DNA of 64,000 bases. Origin: Lineus longissimus. Taxonomy: Eukaryota; Nemertea; Pilidiophora; Heteronemertea; Lineidae. Positions 48,391 to 61,795 of this stretch are shown piece after piece. The notes below the pieces were generated by a model that did not search any database, was not told the DNA's origin, and saw only the letters and a list, made by a program, of their open reading frames with translations. A program made the position numbers and the translations under genes. The stretch lies in the NCBI RefSeq assembly GCF_910592395.1, contig NC_088314.1:17397998-17461997 (forward strand), in the 5' to 3' direction. Every line of letters begins with the position of its first letter. The first letter of the stretch is position 1.

Positions 48391-51053
48391 CTGTAAATTC
48401 AAGAAAATAACACCACTTCATTAACAGCCGGTGTCGCCGCCCCTGACACATAGGGTGGCGAACAGAGCTGTTGAGAAGGCCGATCATTGGCTGGGATTCC
48501 AGAGAGGGTTGTCCAGGCCTCATATCCAATATGCTTCAGTTTCGAGTCCAATCCTTATTGTTTGGGTTGTTGAAACCGATTCGTAGGTCTCCTATGAGTG
48601 GGATAATGGGATCAGGGCCTTCGGCCATTGTACTGAGTGTCCCAGAACATTTTCAACTAATCGTCATTGGTAGTTTAAAGGGTGTCCCAGTGCTAATGGC
48701 TGATAGCGTACAGGGTGTCCATGAAAAAAGTCCAACTGACTTATTGGCTTCTGCTGGTTTTAGGGACTGACCTGCCCTTTCAAAGTGAGGCACTGCTCAG
48801 GAAGGTTATGGAGCATGTCTTCGGGTCTTATCATCCCTTACCAGCTTCGGGCTTTCAAAGATACTTTGCAGTGCGAAATTGGTATGAATGAGAAGTTGTC
48901 CGTCACATATCTGGAGACAAAACCGAACATCCTTCTGAATGTACAGTCTTGTCCGAAGTGGTCAGTGAAGGAATAAAAAAGAACGATGTAAATCCAAATT
49001 CAATTTTTTTTCAAAGCTAAAGATACACATTATTAGATTGTCCAGCGTTCAGAATCGTACCCACAATCATTCACAACACCCACAGTCAATTCTAGTCCAT
49101 CACAATGTCCTCCTCGACTACATTCACGAACTCTGGTCCATCCACGGCAGCCTCCTCTTCTTCCTCCAAGATAACCTGTGTTCCAGCTTCGATTGGCCTT
49201 GGTCGAAACGATGCTTCAAAGCCGTTGACGATAACGTCCTCATCAACACCATCCCAGGCATCTCTGATGATGTTGGTCACGTCTCTCAGGCCGATGTGAG
49301 GGCAATCTCCTCGTTCGTCCGTGTGATCCTTCTTCCACGATTTCCATTGTCGCCGTACGTGACATTTGAAGGACTTCATGACTGCAACGTCTAACGGTTG
49401 CACGAGGGATGTGCAACCAGCTGGTACGTAATCCAGGCTGCCTCTAATGTCGCGGACTCTCGTCCTGAATTTCTCTGTCCGGTGGACCCGATAATGATCG
49501 ACGATTAACAGGAACTGGTCGGTCTCGTTGTCGGTGACTTGGGGTGATAGGACTTCATCTAACCAGTGGTGCGCCGTTTCCTCCCTCATCCAACCAGTTT
49601 CCGATTGGGTAATCTTTACATCTGTTGGTGGGTTGTCTTGAAGGGCTGCAAACACCCGGACGAAACCTCTTCTGGGGAAGGTGATGTGCGCCGGCAACTT
49701 TGCTCCAGAGGCTGCGATGCAAGAGGGTGACGGTGCATCCCAGCTTGGTATTGGACCTGGATGATCGGACGTCTATGGCCTTCTCCCCGTGTTGTTGACC
49801 GTGTACATGGTTCTCATGTCAAACAGGACAAAGGTTTGGTCCATGTTAAAGAAGAACCGCATCTGTATATTAAGACGATCGATGCTCCCAGTAACCGCAT
49901 CTCGGAAGGTCTGGATCCTTGCAGCAGCATCAGCGGGGACGGTCGTTGTATTCTTGGTCACCTTACGTAGCGACACGTGGCGTCTCTTCATCAAGCACTC
50001 CACCCAGCCTATGGATGCGTTGAAATCCCATAGCTGTGGGCGACAATGCTGAATCCCTTCTCTGACATCTTGGGCTTACTCATTCCACCAGCTTTGCCAC
50101 ACTACCAACGCCTTATCTTGAATGTCGAGAATGGGGACTGCAAGGCGACGCTCTCTCATCTGCTGCAGCCATTGGTCAAGCTGGCCCTCAACCCGTGGCA
50201 AGAACGGATCACGGGGCTCCATCACCATCTTCTTCCGGCCGTGCCCTTGTTCTTGCTTCTGCTCGAGGTCCTCGAGATTCCACCTTCTAAATGTCTCCGA
50301 GGGGATGTTATAGTGGGCGGCGAACTCTCTCATACTGCGCACCGTACCGTTCACCAGTGCCTCCTCCAGGTCTCTCAGGTAGGCAAGTTTTTCTGTCACG
50401 GTGTAGCGTCCGCGTCGTTTTCTCAGCGGCGCTACAGCATCCATTGTCGCACAGGTTGTCTGCAATGTAGGTACCCTCAGTGGGGCTTCATTTATAGGCC
50501 TAAGAGGCCCTAGAATTACACAAGAAAACCACAAATCCTAGAATTTCGATTCTGTTTTCTGCCACGTAGGCCTAGGGAGTCTAAATCAAAAGAAGAAGGT
50601 TGTAGAAAAACAGAGGATGAGCTCCTCGTTTTTCTCGGAATTTCGTGACTACTATCATTGCCTGAATCTCATTTTGCTTTACTAATGCAAGCGTTCGTAG
50701 ATTTTCCTTCAGGGTTTCAATAAGGCCTTTTTTTGTTTTGGGGGTTTGGATCAATCTAAAAAGTGTTTCAGTTTTATGAGGCAACCTGTATAAACGGTCG
50801 GCGAGTGGCCTTACCATTTATGTCATTCCACATGCGCACTCATCGACCAGTAGGCCCACAACACTTCGAATCAATAGGGCTGTGGTAATAAGTGGTTTAG
50901 TTTAACCGTGACAGCTCGGCTCAGCCGTCACTAGTTACCGACCGACTGCAAGGGCCAGCGAAGTCACTCATTGGTTAGCTCTGGTGAATAGACTCGGGAA
51001 AAGAGGCTGGGCCTTGAATATCCCGAAGGGGTGTTATTTTCTTGAATATACAG
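48391..51053 (-). mobile_element. pogo/Tigger-type DNA transposon, 2.66 kb, with broken transposase
   Basis: Termini are CTGTAAATTCAAGAAAATAA and, on the other strand, CTGTATATTCAAGAAAATAA, flanked by TA at 48389-48390 and 51054-51055. The transposase runs on the minus strand. Copy B carries the unfilled site near 60775 (ggtaatgtgttcgcg). The insertion therefore happened in copy A after the duplication, or was lost cleanly from B, which is less likely. Confidence 0.9.
49092..50444 (-). pseudogene. pogo-type DDE transposase, frameshifted
   Basis: The ATG at 50444 reads RYTVTEKLAYLRDLEE and FAAHYNIPSETFRRW, a Psq-type helix-turn-helix. A frameshifted middle part has SIGWVECLMKRRHVSLRK and FFNMDQTF. 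A further shifted part at 49697-49092 has LLIVDHYRVH and TSLVQPLDVAVMKSFK. The three catalytic Asp of a DDE_1 domain are visible (in NMDQT, IVDHY and QPLDV). At least three frame changes separate the parts, and a 46-bp GTAAG...CAG candidate intron does not restore the frame. It is presumably inactive. Confidence 0.8.
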
Positions 51054-51833
51054 TATGCTCGCGTTTAGGTGTCCCTATAATTACTCTATGCTGCATGATT
51101 CTGCACCTTTTGTAGCTTGTCAAGGTGCTTTCAAAGAGTTTCCGTGAATTCATCCGCCTTGCAACCCCCTATCGTATAGTTCTTTAAAAATGTTTGATTT
51201 CCTGCTGCCTACTGTATCTAGCACTGAACTAGCTCCCGAACGAGTTGGGGCATTCACTGGTATGGAGTGTGTCGGCCGGGTGAACAGCTGTTGCATTGTC
51301 CAGTTTTGTGTGTTTTTCCTGTTTTGGACAAAAATCAAAATATTTCGAAAATGAGCTGGCTATACTTCATTTTTTATCGCATTCTTCTCGAGCATTGGCT
51401 ATGGTGCTTCACGTGAAAATCGGTATTTTTGATTTAACTCTAAGAAAAATTTTTTAAATCGCGGTTTTTAGTGATTTGGGGGTCTGGTTTGAAATTCTTA
51501 GTTTGGGGTGGTCTCAAGTGCTCAGATTGAGCGTGACCCAAGGACATTTTCATCGGCACAAACAAACAGACTGTTACAGTAATCCAGTCTGGATATGACC
51601 GTTGATGCACTTGAAGTTTTGTCGCTTCTCGAATAAGAAGCTTTCGCATGCGGCTAATGTTTCGGATTTGAAATGTTGCAGACACTAGACTATATACCTC
51701 GTTAACCATGATATATATTTCATATATTATTTTCGGAAGCCAATAAAGCGTAGTCAGTTGGTTCGTCATCGTAGTGCATGCAACATAAATCTCAGTTATT
51801 TGTATATATGGTAGAATCATCGCGAGTACTCAC

Positions 51834-52968
51834 AATCTCGTTCATATAGCCTCTTGATCTTTTCTGTTTCGAGCTTGGCACGGTAAATTGTCACTCTTGC
51901 AATTTTTCCCCAAAAATCATGTTTGCATTTCTTTTTACGTTTCAGGCATGAACTTGAACGATAGATTTTACATCCTATTACAGTTCCAATTGCAAATCTA
52001 GCTCTTCCAACGACGACTCTACTTCGGATCAACCTCAGTGTCCTGCCATTTATTGAGGGGTTGCATGTTAAACTGGACATTTCGCATCTTAAAACGAGCA
52101 ACAGCCAACTGGCAGCAAAAAGAGCCAACTCAAAATATTGTTTCCTGTTATCAGACCTGTTGCCTGTGAGACGCCAAAGACCTATAAGCAGTTCAGTACC
52201 TTTTCCTATATAAACATATAGCGCGCCGTCTCCTTGAGTGATTTTCATTAGTGCGAAACCTGTCGCACAAACATTTGGTCGAATGTAGAGCATTATACTC
52301 ATCCAACCTGTCTCAAACAGTGCGACATCCGGTACTTTGACACATTGACGGGATTTATGTTCATTGAAAGACATAACCTTCCCAAATAAAGAAGAGTTGA
52401 CGTATGACGCCTCCGAACTGAGCATTCTGAAAGAAAATTTGGCTTATTTTACTTGAGACCTTTTCAAATTATTGTATATAGTGGTGGATTGGCTCCATCG
52501 AGAATCCATTTGTATTCTAAAATCAAGGGACCTGTAGTCATTTCGGATTCCCCTTTGGCCAAAACTCTTTGATTTCGGTCCTAGTTTTGTCATATCCATT
52601 CGATGTTGCCTCAAGGACAGTAGGAGTTTTGTGTGTGTACCTAATGAAGACCACGTTTTTTCGTTTCGTACATCCAGGTTGATTTAACTTTCCATCCAAT
52701 ACACGCAACCTATTTTCTCTTCTGTTTCCAGGTTCTATTTGGTTAAAACACTGATAGCAGTTCAAACTGATGTCTGTATAATCAGAACTCCTCAACATAA
52801 AAACACCGGTTTCATAGATTTTAGTTGCACATACATGTATTTTCACTTTTTGAAACACCGTTCACCGACATTCGCAATCCATACTACGCGTCGATATGTG
52901 TGATAGAAATATGTATTGTACGAACCTGAGATCTGGATCAGAACCATCAAACGCCCAGTTGTAATCAG
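51834..52968 (-). CDS. LamG-like domain gene, partial (copy A), two exons
   Basis: Minus-strand exons are 52968-52926 (DYNWAFDGSDPDL) and 52426-51834 (593 bases), phases agreeing across the junction. The product resembles a LamG/pentraxin-type jelly roll: MLSSEASYVNSSLF, VALFETGWMSIMLYIRP, ALYVYIGKGTELLIG, and FWGKIARVTIYRAKLETEKI at the end. The last exon shown ends at a good donor (GTGAGT), so further 3' exons exist. Upstream exons are also missing; a possible exon at about 53565-53684 (AEQPVPSDLLNPRKLYTI) has an acceptor but no donor. The second exon is duplicated at the end of the window. It is likely secreted. Confidence 0.55.
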
Positions 52969-55900
52969 CTAAAGATTAAAATGATTATATTTATCGTATA
53001 CTGGGCTGTTAAAAAGATCTCTCACGCATTTAGACTCTTTCACCAGTCTCCACCATTCACTCATTACGGAGACTGGTACGTGTAGGCATTTCACTCATCA
53101 TGAACTCGATGGGAATACCAGAGCGCTCAGTATCGACAATGCATCCACTGTATGCACTGAAAATGTATGGCTCGCCTCGGGTAAATCAACGCGGCATCCT
53201 CGATCCTCCGCTGCGCGGCGGATAGGGTCGAGGTTACCTGGACTACCACGCATTGTATCTAAACTTGAAATGGACCCGTGGAGAAGTACTTGTTTGAAGA
53301 GTGTGAAAAGGTGATGGATTGATCATTTACACCTGTCCTGCTGTCGCGATGAGAACAACCATGAAATGACATCCGACGACGTTAGGACCTAGGTCTTTTG
53401 CCGATAAATGTTCATCTCCTCAGGTGTATTGTAGTCAGGAACTGATTTGGTCATGTTTTTAGTTTCTGGACGTGCTCATCAAAAGTAGCTTTGGTCAGAC
53501 ATTGGTCTCTTCATGTTGGGATACCGGGCGCAACGTATAATATCACATAGGCACGCATGGTCATTAGTGTTTGGATGCATGCCATACTCCAGCGCGGTGA
53601 TAGAAGTCAAAATGCCTGCTTTGGAGCCTGATTGTATACAACTTCCTTGGGTTCAGCAGGTCAGAAGGAACAGGCTGCTCTGCTGAAGTAAATATTTGAA
53701 AAGAAACAAAACGTTGCATCAGAATAACATGTGACCAACATCCGTGCCACATTTCAAGGCGATACAACGTCCCAAAGTGAGACGTAACTCGTCCCCCATC
53801 CAGTAGTATTATAATAGAAGATATACATGTATAAGGGCAACAAAGGTTCATCTTTCTGTGTGCGTGTATCTTCTTGCATATATGCCACATACGTGAACAT
53901 TTTACACAGGGAAAATGTGTTTTTTAGACAAAATATCTAAAAGACATATATTTGACATCTCTGATATAAGCCTATTATAGACATCAGCCAGTTGACTCTA
54001 CAAATGTATTAAACACTTGGCAGATGCAAATGTATTAGGCACCTGACACTCTGGCAGCAGAGGGAAATATTTCGGACGTTTCATTCTAAGCCAGAAAATC
54101 AACATCACACATGATTGACAGATAATTGACGCTGGTATGCTGTAGAATTTTCGAGGGGTAAAATTTTCGTAATGTGAAATAGAGCTCTAGTGTTAGTCGC
54201 TGTATTATAGATGCCTTATGATGTACTCAAATCAACTGTGTCACTGATCCTAGAGAACACGAAAATTGGCATTAGTTAGGTCAAACTCATTTCATTCAGT
54301 GGTGCAAAAAGTGTAAGGTGTAATTACAGTCCAAATCACAATTGACATCCTATTTTGGGTTGCGGGCCGATATGAGCTAATTGACCAGCGTTTACGCGGG
54401 CAATCTAACCCCTACTCCGTATGGTTAACGATTATGAATCGAATTTGAATTCAACTTTCTGCAATACTGAGGTGTGGAATTATTGAGAAAAGCAAGAGAT
54501 TTTCGCGGCAGAATATTTTCGCGAGCCTGACCTACTTGCAAAATTCGGGAGGTTCTTGACATTTTCAGAGCCTCTTGCGGTTCCATATGCGAAGCCCATA
54601 CAAATTCCGTCTCCCAGGAATATGGTCCTAAATGGCCATCAAAAAGCTTACGTTTCAAAAGAGCCGTCGCCACAACTATTTGATACATGAATAAAAGCCT
54701 CATCCACGTTGTTGAACCAGTTTTTAATTGAAGTTTATCCCGTTTGCTGGCAATCATTCTTAGTGCTACATCTCATCGACTATAGTCATTGATATTTCTT
54801 GTCTTCGCGACCAGCTTCTCGCAATATCTTATTGCAGCAGATTTTGGTCTGTTTAGGAGGATTTTCTACTGTTCCCATCAGTCCAGAGTCGCGACGCAAT
54901 TAGACGTTGATTTTCATGAAAAAAATGGTATTAAAATGCGGTAGATCGGAATAACGCGCGCCGTGATTTTCTCGTGAGAATCGCGGCATGTTGCCATCAG
55001 GTAGTTTGGATGTTCCTCCCGTCTGGTTGATTGTCTGTCCCAACGCTCGCCCGATCAGACAACGTCTATGCATGGATTTCCCAAGGCTGCCACTCCCTGG
55101 GGCCGAAGATCTTGGCTTGCTCACAAGGATTTCGTGATCGGTTGTGTGATACCCATCTTCTATTCGGCATGTCCTGAAACATGAATAGATTTTCCTCATT
55201 GCGATATATGCCCGCGCTCTCATGTCATTATCCGAGCAAATGCTGCAGAGAACAGTACTGAGCTTGTTAATACAAAATGCAAAATGCAAGTTAGAGACAA
55301 TATATCATTTCTGTATCCTGTTCTCTTTGTGTTTTTTGATTTATTGATCCCTTGTGAAACATTGATTCTGGTGAAATATACTAAATTAATGTGATCAGAA
55401 GTGCCCTTATCAATAACAGATCCGTCGAATGAATACATATTTGCATAATGACAACTGAAAAAAATGCCCGAATGCATAAGTCATACATTCGTACGCCTAT
55501 GTACATGTTTGCCGTGGACCCAAGGCTCATTCACAACTTTCTCTAACTTTCCTAGGATTTGTGATTTCGAATGATATTATGAAATTTGTGATTTTTAATA
55601 TTGTGACCTAAATGTATATAACCATGGTCGGTCTGCAACACAATGAGTTGGTGACTTTGACATAGACATCTGCAACACTTCATGCCTAATCTGAAGGTTA
55701 AAAGAATACAAATGTATATATCTGATGCATGTTTTCGATCAAGTTCACAATTCATCAAAGCCTCTACCATGCTGGTGTGTGGATTCCCTTGCCAGTAGCA
55801 ATAAGCCGCCGGAATAGTTTGTGCCTGTCGAAACTGAGAGGTGAATGGATTGCATACCACCTCTCATCCCAAACTCCATATTGGCTTGATAACGAGGTTC

Positions 55901-57015
55901 ATGCGATTCTATTATGACCCGTCTCATCACATTCATTCAATTTGCAAGATCATGAATGCTCTCTTTCACAAAACGTAAAATGAACTCTGGGATTCCTAGT
56001 CAGAGAAGGCCAAAGAGAAAATGGTGAGGGGATGAATTTTCCGATGTTATTCTTTATTTTAAAACTAGTAATGAAATGTACAGATGGAAATAAAACGTAT
56101 TATTTTCAGCAACAAGAGCTACTTGCCCTTGTTCCTGTATCACTTTAAAATGAAATTCAGAAATAATACTACTGAAATTAGTATTGTTTACTTTAGAAAG
56201 AAGTGATAAAACGACGAATATTCAAGGAGTAGGAGTAAGCTTTTTTCTAAGTTAAGAATGTATAGCATACGACACCTTGTAGAAGCTTGTGTGCGGACAT
56301 CTTGATCGGTCGAGTAATGCATTCCGATACACAGTATATTACGCTTGCGCAAGATGTTCCGTACTAGCTGCTGTATTGCGAGCTTTCCCGAATGAGAATT
56401 CAATTGAACAAATCACCTCGAGATGGCATTGAGTGTTACTTCTGTATGTCATGGGATCACACAGTCATATGAACAAGAAACCACTCTCGATGGAAGCTTG
56501 GCGGCCCACAGACAATATTGCAAGTACACGCCGGAGGAAGGGAAGATCATAAGATCATTGTGATCGGGCCGAGGGAACTTGACGAGTCGGTTTGCCAAAT
56601 CTACGATTTTTTTTTAAATGATGATGATTTTAATGTATTTAATTGCAATAAAACATGTTCTATCTGGTGGGCCACACATTCAGTGACACATGAATTCCCA
56701 CGGTGAGGAATCGCATAATTTTCCCTCAGACTCAAAAATAAAAAAGTATCAGGATACAGCACTGCTACATTTCATGGTGCAGTTTGATGCAGTTCATAAA
56801 AAAACTGTAAGACACTGTTGATAAATGTGTCACCAGTTGGAATTACTTTTGTTTGAACTAAATTCATGAAATGACGTTTTTTTCGTAGTTTCATAGATTC
56901 GACGAACTCGATATAAAACGGGTTCCCTCGACTACACCATGTAGAAGATTTTTCCTCCGGGTTGACACTGCTATCTATAGCCAAATATCTTACCTTGATT
57001 TCTCAATGTTCCATG
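52969..57015. other. No firmly supported gene: between LamG-like gene and copy B
   Basis: Several minus-strand frames exist (53564-53890, 54425-54757, 54900-55289, 55552-55860). One after a good acceptor near 55171 reads TCRIEDGYHTTDHEILVSKP. I recognise no family in any of them. This stretch is expected to hold the 5' exons of the minus-strand LamG-like gene. Confidence 0.35.
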
Positions 57016-58234
57016 TTCAAGGTCAAAGGTCAAGGTCATTGTGAGGAGACTGACTTGTCATATTTTATAGTGGGAAATATCTCGAATTGTCGGACAGACG
57101 GTAGTATGAAACTAAATGACATGTATGTTTGTGTTGTTGGGGCGTTCAATGAACTAATCCACTTCAAGGTCAAAGTTCAAGTTCAATGTGAAACTTATAT
57201 ATCACATCTGATAATCGTAGATATCTCGACTTGTCCGTCATAGAGAAGCATGAAACTTATTAACGAATGTGCATATGATTATTTCAAATGCGGTATCGCT
57301 TGTTAGTCTTATTTCTTCTGATGCCTCCTCTCGTAGAAGATACATCGGTTTTCTTATTGTAAAAACAGGTCCTGCTGCTCATCCAGGTAGGGTTTGATTC
57401 GTCAGTTGTGAAGACAAATTTGGTGTGTGCGCCCATACTCAAAGAATATTTTAGTGTTTCATCTTTACGGTAGTAATTCGTAACGTGACCTCCAAGGTTT
57501 CTCACCTGCAACATAGAAGAAACTGAAGGAGGTCCCACGTTAACTAATAACCTTATGAGGCTTCTTCCTTCATTTATCAAAAACTGGCGTCTTTTGCAAC
57601 CGCACGATCGACGAAGTACAGTCCGAGTCACAATTGACATCCTTCCCGCTCGTTCGCACGCGCCAATGATCTCTCTATGTTTCTCTACGCGCGACTTACG
57701 CGCGACCCATGCGCTAGATAGCGAGTAAAGTCGCGCCAATGACGCAAATTAGGGTATGTCAATTGTGATTTGGGCTTTACGATGTACATCCTGTGCTTAT
57801 TCATATACTCGACACGAGTAGATCATCTGTCAGACTTAGTCGTGGATTGAATTGTGTTGCAAATTCCAACGATTATCTCGCGGATAAAATGCATTTGCAC
57901 ATACTTCGTACTTCGTTCGAAGAGGAATCTTTTAACCCCTACTACGAACTGCAAAGATGTCATCAATGCCTGGGCTGATTCATTTACTCAACAATCGTAA
58001 ATCATTTACCATATTGATCGAGTTGTACGAGGAATCGTCGTTCTTTCAAAAAGTCATCGATAAATTACATTATTTGAATACTTTGTACTTCGTCGTTCGG
58101 AGCTCTTCGAGATGGTTGCGAAACCCACCTAAATTTCCCGGTGACATATCATACACATGTATATCGCACGATTCTTTTGTGACAATGAAAAATAAAAAAT
58201 ATTAACATGGGTAAATTTTAACCCTGACAAATAA

Positions 58235-58557
58235 TCATTCATACGAAACTACTAGTTTTGTCCGGTGATTGCTTCTCTGCAAAGGAACGAATACTTTCTG
58301 TTTTGAAGATAACTCACATCGTGATTTAGTCGTTTGTTTATTCAAGTTTGTAATCGCACATTTATCAAAAGCAATGATAAACTCGCAACGTTGCGCTCTT
58401 GCATCATAAACTAATTGTGATTTGTTCTTCTTCTCTCCTTTCCAATAAGTGTATCCTTCCTTTGCACACCAAAGTTTTGATTTCGACTTGAAAGCACTAA
58501 TCAACTCAGTTTCGTCGTTATTATCGTGTTTGATAAACCAAAGTCGCTCTTAGGTTT
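58235..58557 (-). pseudogene. Copy B of the FLYWCH-like ORF, with early stop
   Basis: Equivalent to 45428-45760. The codon after MILKT is TAA where copy A has CAA. The rest of the frame is nearly identical to copy A (KSKSKLWCAKEGYTYW). This argues against a conserved function. Confidence 0.35.
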
Positions 58558-58635
58558 TTAAAATCATAAAATGAGTCAAGTTATGTTTATAATAATGAGA
58601 ACATTTAAACCTAAGAAAGAAGCTTTATCGTAATA

Positions 58636-58924
58636 CTGGGTCCACTCACCAATAAAATCCCAAGACCTACAATGCCTGACTTCTACTACAGCCTCGATGG
58701 GTAGAGCCTAAACAAGCGGGCATAATTGTAGGCCTTTCGCAGCAATAAAAGGGATGGGATATCTTGTCTCCGTTTCTTTCAATTGGTCCTTAATTGTAAT
58801 ATGAAAAGTTCCGCTGTAGAGTCATGATTATTCATGACGATTACGTTGTTAGACTCTACCCGTCGAAGCGATGTTACAAATCGGGTATTGTGTTGCTTGG
58901 GATCTTATTGGCGAGTGGACCCAG
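58636..58924. mobile_element. 289-bp MITE with TA target duplication, copy B
   Basis: Partner of 45829-46117 with the same ends, length and TA flanks. It differs at a few positions. Confidence 0.8.
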
Positions 58925-60952
58925 TATTTGATTTAAAAAAATAATATACAGATTTTTTTCGTACAACAAAAAGTACATGGGATTCGTGGTGCATATACAA
59001 AGGTAGTGCGCGGTGCAGGAAAAACAAATAAACAAGAAATAACCAATTTAAGGACCTAAATTACTTACATATGCATAGTGGTTTACAACATATACTATAT
59101 TGCTACCTTCCACTAATTCACCCGACACACAATAAACTAATTATGTCAGTAATTTCCGATCGATTCAAGATCTCATTGCCCGCATCCCTCGTACCTAGTA
59201 ACTCCCAGATGTTAACCCCCCTCCGTTCAAGCAATTCATTATGAGCATAAGGAACCAGCTGCTTTTGCATCAGATCCTGATGAACCTTCCTATCGCAACT
59301 GTATTTGTGACACACATGAGTGAAAGTATCTTCGTTCAAATTGACCCCAAAAGCCGAAAACGACAACAATACAAAAACAAATTTGTAGAAACGTTTGTTT
59401 GCTAGGCCTATTTTCCTAACAGATCACATTAGTTCAAAAGTTATCTTTTACCTACCTCCGCGTCGTGAAATGACTAAAACAAGAAGCAAATATGTATTGA
59501 CTCATAACACACAAAGCGTCTAATGCGTCTACTCGATTTTTTAGGGAAAAAATGATTATTTCAAAAGTTTTGTGCTATAATTGGATTTTAGCCTTTTGCA
59601 AGCATAACTGGGCGTTTTTCTAATTTGGTGATCACATAATTCGGCAATCACCAAGCAATGGTTTGTTGCAAATTAAAAAAGTTCCGTTCTTGAATAGTTG
59701 ATATACCCATTTTCCCGTTATTTCCGGCCAACGGCAGGACGTAACTTCTCGCCATTGGGGGCGGTGTCAAATTACTGATTTTTCAAAACTAGCCTGGCTG
59801 GTCAGCGTGACCGGCGATTTAAACCATTTGTCTCCCAGAGGAACGATTATAGTTGCAAGTAGCAGCGAAAAAACCGCTTGTTTTTGCCACGCTTGTAGGA
59901 ATACCACACTAAAAGTGCGGATTATCAATATGCTCTGCGCCGTGAAAAATCCTTTTCCAACAACGTTCATCAATGATAAACCAATTAAATGGCGAAAAAA
60001 TCAGTTTAATGTACCAAGTCGTCAGAAGTCACTAGGTCGACATTTCTCGGGAGCTTCTTGATCAGGTTACACAACGAACCCAAGGCTACACGTACAGCTT
60101 TCTTTAATTCTCTTCGAGCATGCATGAGCACTGCCTGGCTGACGAGCAGTCAAACTTCGACGCAAGGTGATTTAATTTCGACAGTGTTGCACAGAAATAT
60201 CTTACAAGCAGAACAAAAGTTCCCCTTGAAAGAAACTTGAAAGAAAACATCAAGAAACTTGCAGATGATCAGTTTGCTAGTTTCGGATTGCCTGCAAGGG
60301 AGGCAGATAGACTCCGATACCTGACAAATCGATAACTACGTCCAACAATTCAATTTGACGCGCAAAATGCGTCGTGTTTGCAAACTTTTTATGGGCAGGA
60401 ATTGAAGAAGAAAGTAGTATTTCAGCTAGTCAGGAGTAAAAACTTTTAAAATTGAAGTAGCAAACAGTTTAGTAGAAAATTTCTCTTACTTGAATGATTT
60501 ATTCAAATAGCTTTACCAGCTCTAACCAGAAAATGAACGAACGAGCGAACGAACGAACGAAAAGGAAACTCCTCTCACTGTACGTCTCCAGGTGATACCT
60601 AAGGATCCTAAGCAGACTGTTGTCTTTAGCTCTCAGGGATCGCCCGGGGTCGAAGGATGGGAGGAGCTCAGATATGTCAGCAAGTCCGTTTTTGCTTTGT
60701 AGATGAGTAGCATAGCTGCCTTGAACTCTGTACCTTTACAGATTGTAACCAGTGGAGACTTCTCAGCACGGTGGTAATGTGTTCGCGTTTAGGTGTCCCT
60801 ATAATTACTCTATGCTGCATGATTCTGCACCTTTTGTAGCTTGTCAATGTGCCTTCAAAGAGTTTTCGTGGATTCATCCACCTTGCAACCCCGTACCGTA
60901 TAGTTCTTTAAAAATTTTTGATTTCCTGCTGCCTACTATATCCAGCACTGAA

Positions 60953-61795
60953 CTAGACGCAAGGGCCCAAAGCGCCGCGTAGCGGCAAAAAAGCGAAGCT
61001 GGCGAAACATTTATAACGGGTCACCGTCACTTATTATCTATTGGACTTATAGCGCATTTATGGGGTTGCAACTATTTTGCTTTATAGTGTCACCAGGAAA
61101 GAAAAGCATGCGACCTAACGCCGATTTATTTGTATAAAGTGATAATTGGAAGGTATATAGTAGGAAATATCAATAAAATAATCATTCCATGTCGTCGTTT
61201 GAGGGCATTTTTGATTGTAAAAAAATATATGTGTACGTCACCGGAGTCTCTGCAATGATAATTTTATCACAGCAGTCTCGCGCAAGTAGAAGTTCTTTAC
61301 CTATTAGTTCTTCACTTATTAGTCTCAATGTCTGTCGCAAAGCCAGACGTTTTCCATTACGATTTCACTACGATGTTTGACAAGAAGGAGCAGTGCGCGA
61401 GATATGCTAATGAGCCGACTTCCCTCGCTTGAGTTTCAGAAGAATGTTCCATATCGCGCTAAGCTGACCACTGCTGACCATGACAGGCGTGCATTGGACT
61501 GGTACAGGTTGGAACTGAACATTGAATATGCTTGTGGTGACGCTTTCTGATGAGAAGTTGGTCGTGACTGATGCAGTATCTTTGGACTTGTCCACAGCAT
61601 CGTTCAATCATTGCTCTCTGAGCTGCCTTGATTCTGTACTTACCCAAATACTGAGACCAAATGCCTGTTGACTGTGCTTTAAGAGATACTGGCGCCATGC
61701 CTAGTCTCTCTTAAAGCACAGTCAACAGACACCAACCCCCTCAGACTCAGAAACCACAAACGCCAAACCCTTCCTGCTACCTTAATACTTCTGGA
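60953..61795 (-). mobile_element. Short Helitron-like element, 843 bp
   Basis: It shares about 0.54 kb of its CTAG-proximal part and about 0.13 kb of its TC-proximal part with the 2.97-kb element at 33092-36056. It differs by a large internal deletion plus a short unique middle (about 61490-61640). It is flanked by A on the left and T on the right, as for Helitrons. The matching site in copy A (51224-51238) lacks it but reads ctgaa-ctagc-tcccg, five bases more than a clean empty site. Confidence 0.6.

Larger units (their letters stand above)
44207..51960. repeat. Segmental tandem duplication, copy A
   Basis: This matches 57016-64000 in the same order and orientation at roughly 95 percent or better by eye. 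Matching blocks are 44207-47673, 48119-48390, 51054-51228 and 51234 to about 51960. Between them are a small MITE (47674-48116) and a pogo-type element (48391-51053), both absent from copy B. The offset between copies at the start is 12809 bp. Confidence 0.9.
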
